From positions 1 through 64,000 of the forward strand of contig NZ_JANBVH010000023.1 in the NCBI RefSeq assembly GCF_024273235.1: a DNA stretch of 64,000 bases, written 5' to 3'. How positions within the stretch are numbered: the first letter of the stretch is position 1; every line of letters begins with the position of its first letter. This DNA comes from Sphingomonas faeni (GTDB lineage Bacteria; Pseudomonadota; Alphaproteobacteria; Sphingomonadales; Sphingomonadaceae). The position numbers were made by a program, and so were the translations under genes. This document shows, piece after piece, positions 63,754-64,000 of the stretch. Below the pieces are notes generated by a model. That model saw only the letters and a program-made list of their open reading frames with translations. It made no database searches and was not told where the DNA came from.

Positions 63754-63983
63754 TGGTACCCGATGCCACTACGCAGACGCGACAGCGCGAGATCGCCACC
63801 GAGCATCTGCTGTTCAAGCTTATGGAGTTTGTCGAGGCACGGCACGCCGGGCTTCTCGACTTCATGGAGCAAAGCCTCGACCATCTCGGCGATCCTGCAA
63901 TCGACAATACCAAAGACAATGAGGCGGTCCGTCAAATTGCGCGGGCCATGATCATCGGCGCGCGCAAGCAGGGTGTACGCTAA
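63753..63983 (+). CDS. Small helical protein of unknown function, second of the pair
   Basis: A 76-residue protein, mostly helical (IATEHLLFKLMEFVEARHAGLLDFMEQSLDHL), with an Arg/Lys-rich end. No signal peptide or catalytic motif. It starts in a TAATG overlap with the preceding gene. No family recognised. Near the window's right end; the island continues beyond it. Confidence 0.6.
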   Translation: MVPDATTQTRQREIATEHLLFKLMEFVEARHAGLLDFMEQSLDHLGDPAIDNTKDNEAVRQIARAMIIGARKQGVR

Positions 63984-64000
63984 GCCCGCACCGTCGGCAC

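Overview
The window looks like chromosome of a high-GC sphingomonad (Sphingomonadaceae, Alphaproteobacteria). The evidence is gene content and order: hisG-hisD-nusB-thiL-hppA, infA-maf-RNase E/G-yacG-tRNA-Phe, bolA/J-protein/cobS/cobT, a type-B bL36, a very large NAD-glutamate dehydrogenase, two TonB-dependent receptors, and many short GC-rich inverted repeats between genes. This is inferred from protein families, not from a 16S gene.

Layout. 0.3-5.2 kb: an MscS channel, a convergent secreted adhesin or pilin-like protein and a sugar-porter MFS. 5.3-17.2 kb: seven annotated genes plus an 11-codon leader, all on the plus strand. They are a TonB receptor with a Gly/Pro-rich insert, an M16 peptidase, a small unknown protein, an alpha-amino-acid-ester-hydrolase-like enzyme, and then the leader coupled to a DegT-aminotransferase/flavoprotein fusion that is itself coupled to a GT2 glycosyltransferase. 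17.2-17.7 kb is a tandem array of a ~133-139 bp palindromic repeat. 17.7-24.7 kb: two divergent L,D-transpeptidases, HAD/rpmJ, a lipoprotein coupled to an M14 carboxypeptidase, gpmA and purEK. 24.8-34.9 kb (minus strand): tRNA-Phe, yacG, a short RNase E/G, maf, infA, a DNA methyltransferase with a C-terminal Mrr-like nuclease domain, hppA, thiL, nusB, hisD and hisG. 34.9-41.2 kb: DUF2332, RcnB-like, hydrolase, pirin, Nudix, GST, BolA and a J-domain protein. 41.5-44.6 kb: cobS, cobT and a ribbon-helix-helix protein. 44.6-49.9 kb: an iron-uptake operon (TonB siderophore receptor, Sel1 protein, PiuC-type dioxygenase, PepSY membrane protein) behind two Fur-box-like sites. 50.0-55.9 kb: NAD-GDH and a PAS protein.

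From 56.0 kb to the right end is a genomic island. A P4-type integrase lies directly downstream of tRNA-Thr(CGT). It is followed by a lone receiver domain, a 46-residue lipoprotein, a HipBA toxin-antitoxin pair with three evenly spaced palindromic operators, a left-truncated IS21-type element abutting hipA, an acidic unknown protein next to an SRAP/YedK protein, and two overlapping small unknown genes. The right att site is not in the window.

Most interesting are the leader-coupled aminotransferase-flavoprotein fusion, the methylase-nuclease fusion, the triple hipBA operator, and intergenic repeats that supply the ribosome-binding site of three genes. Starts were chosen by family alignment and Shine-Dalgarno position; GTG and TTG starts are noted.
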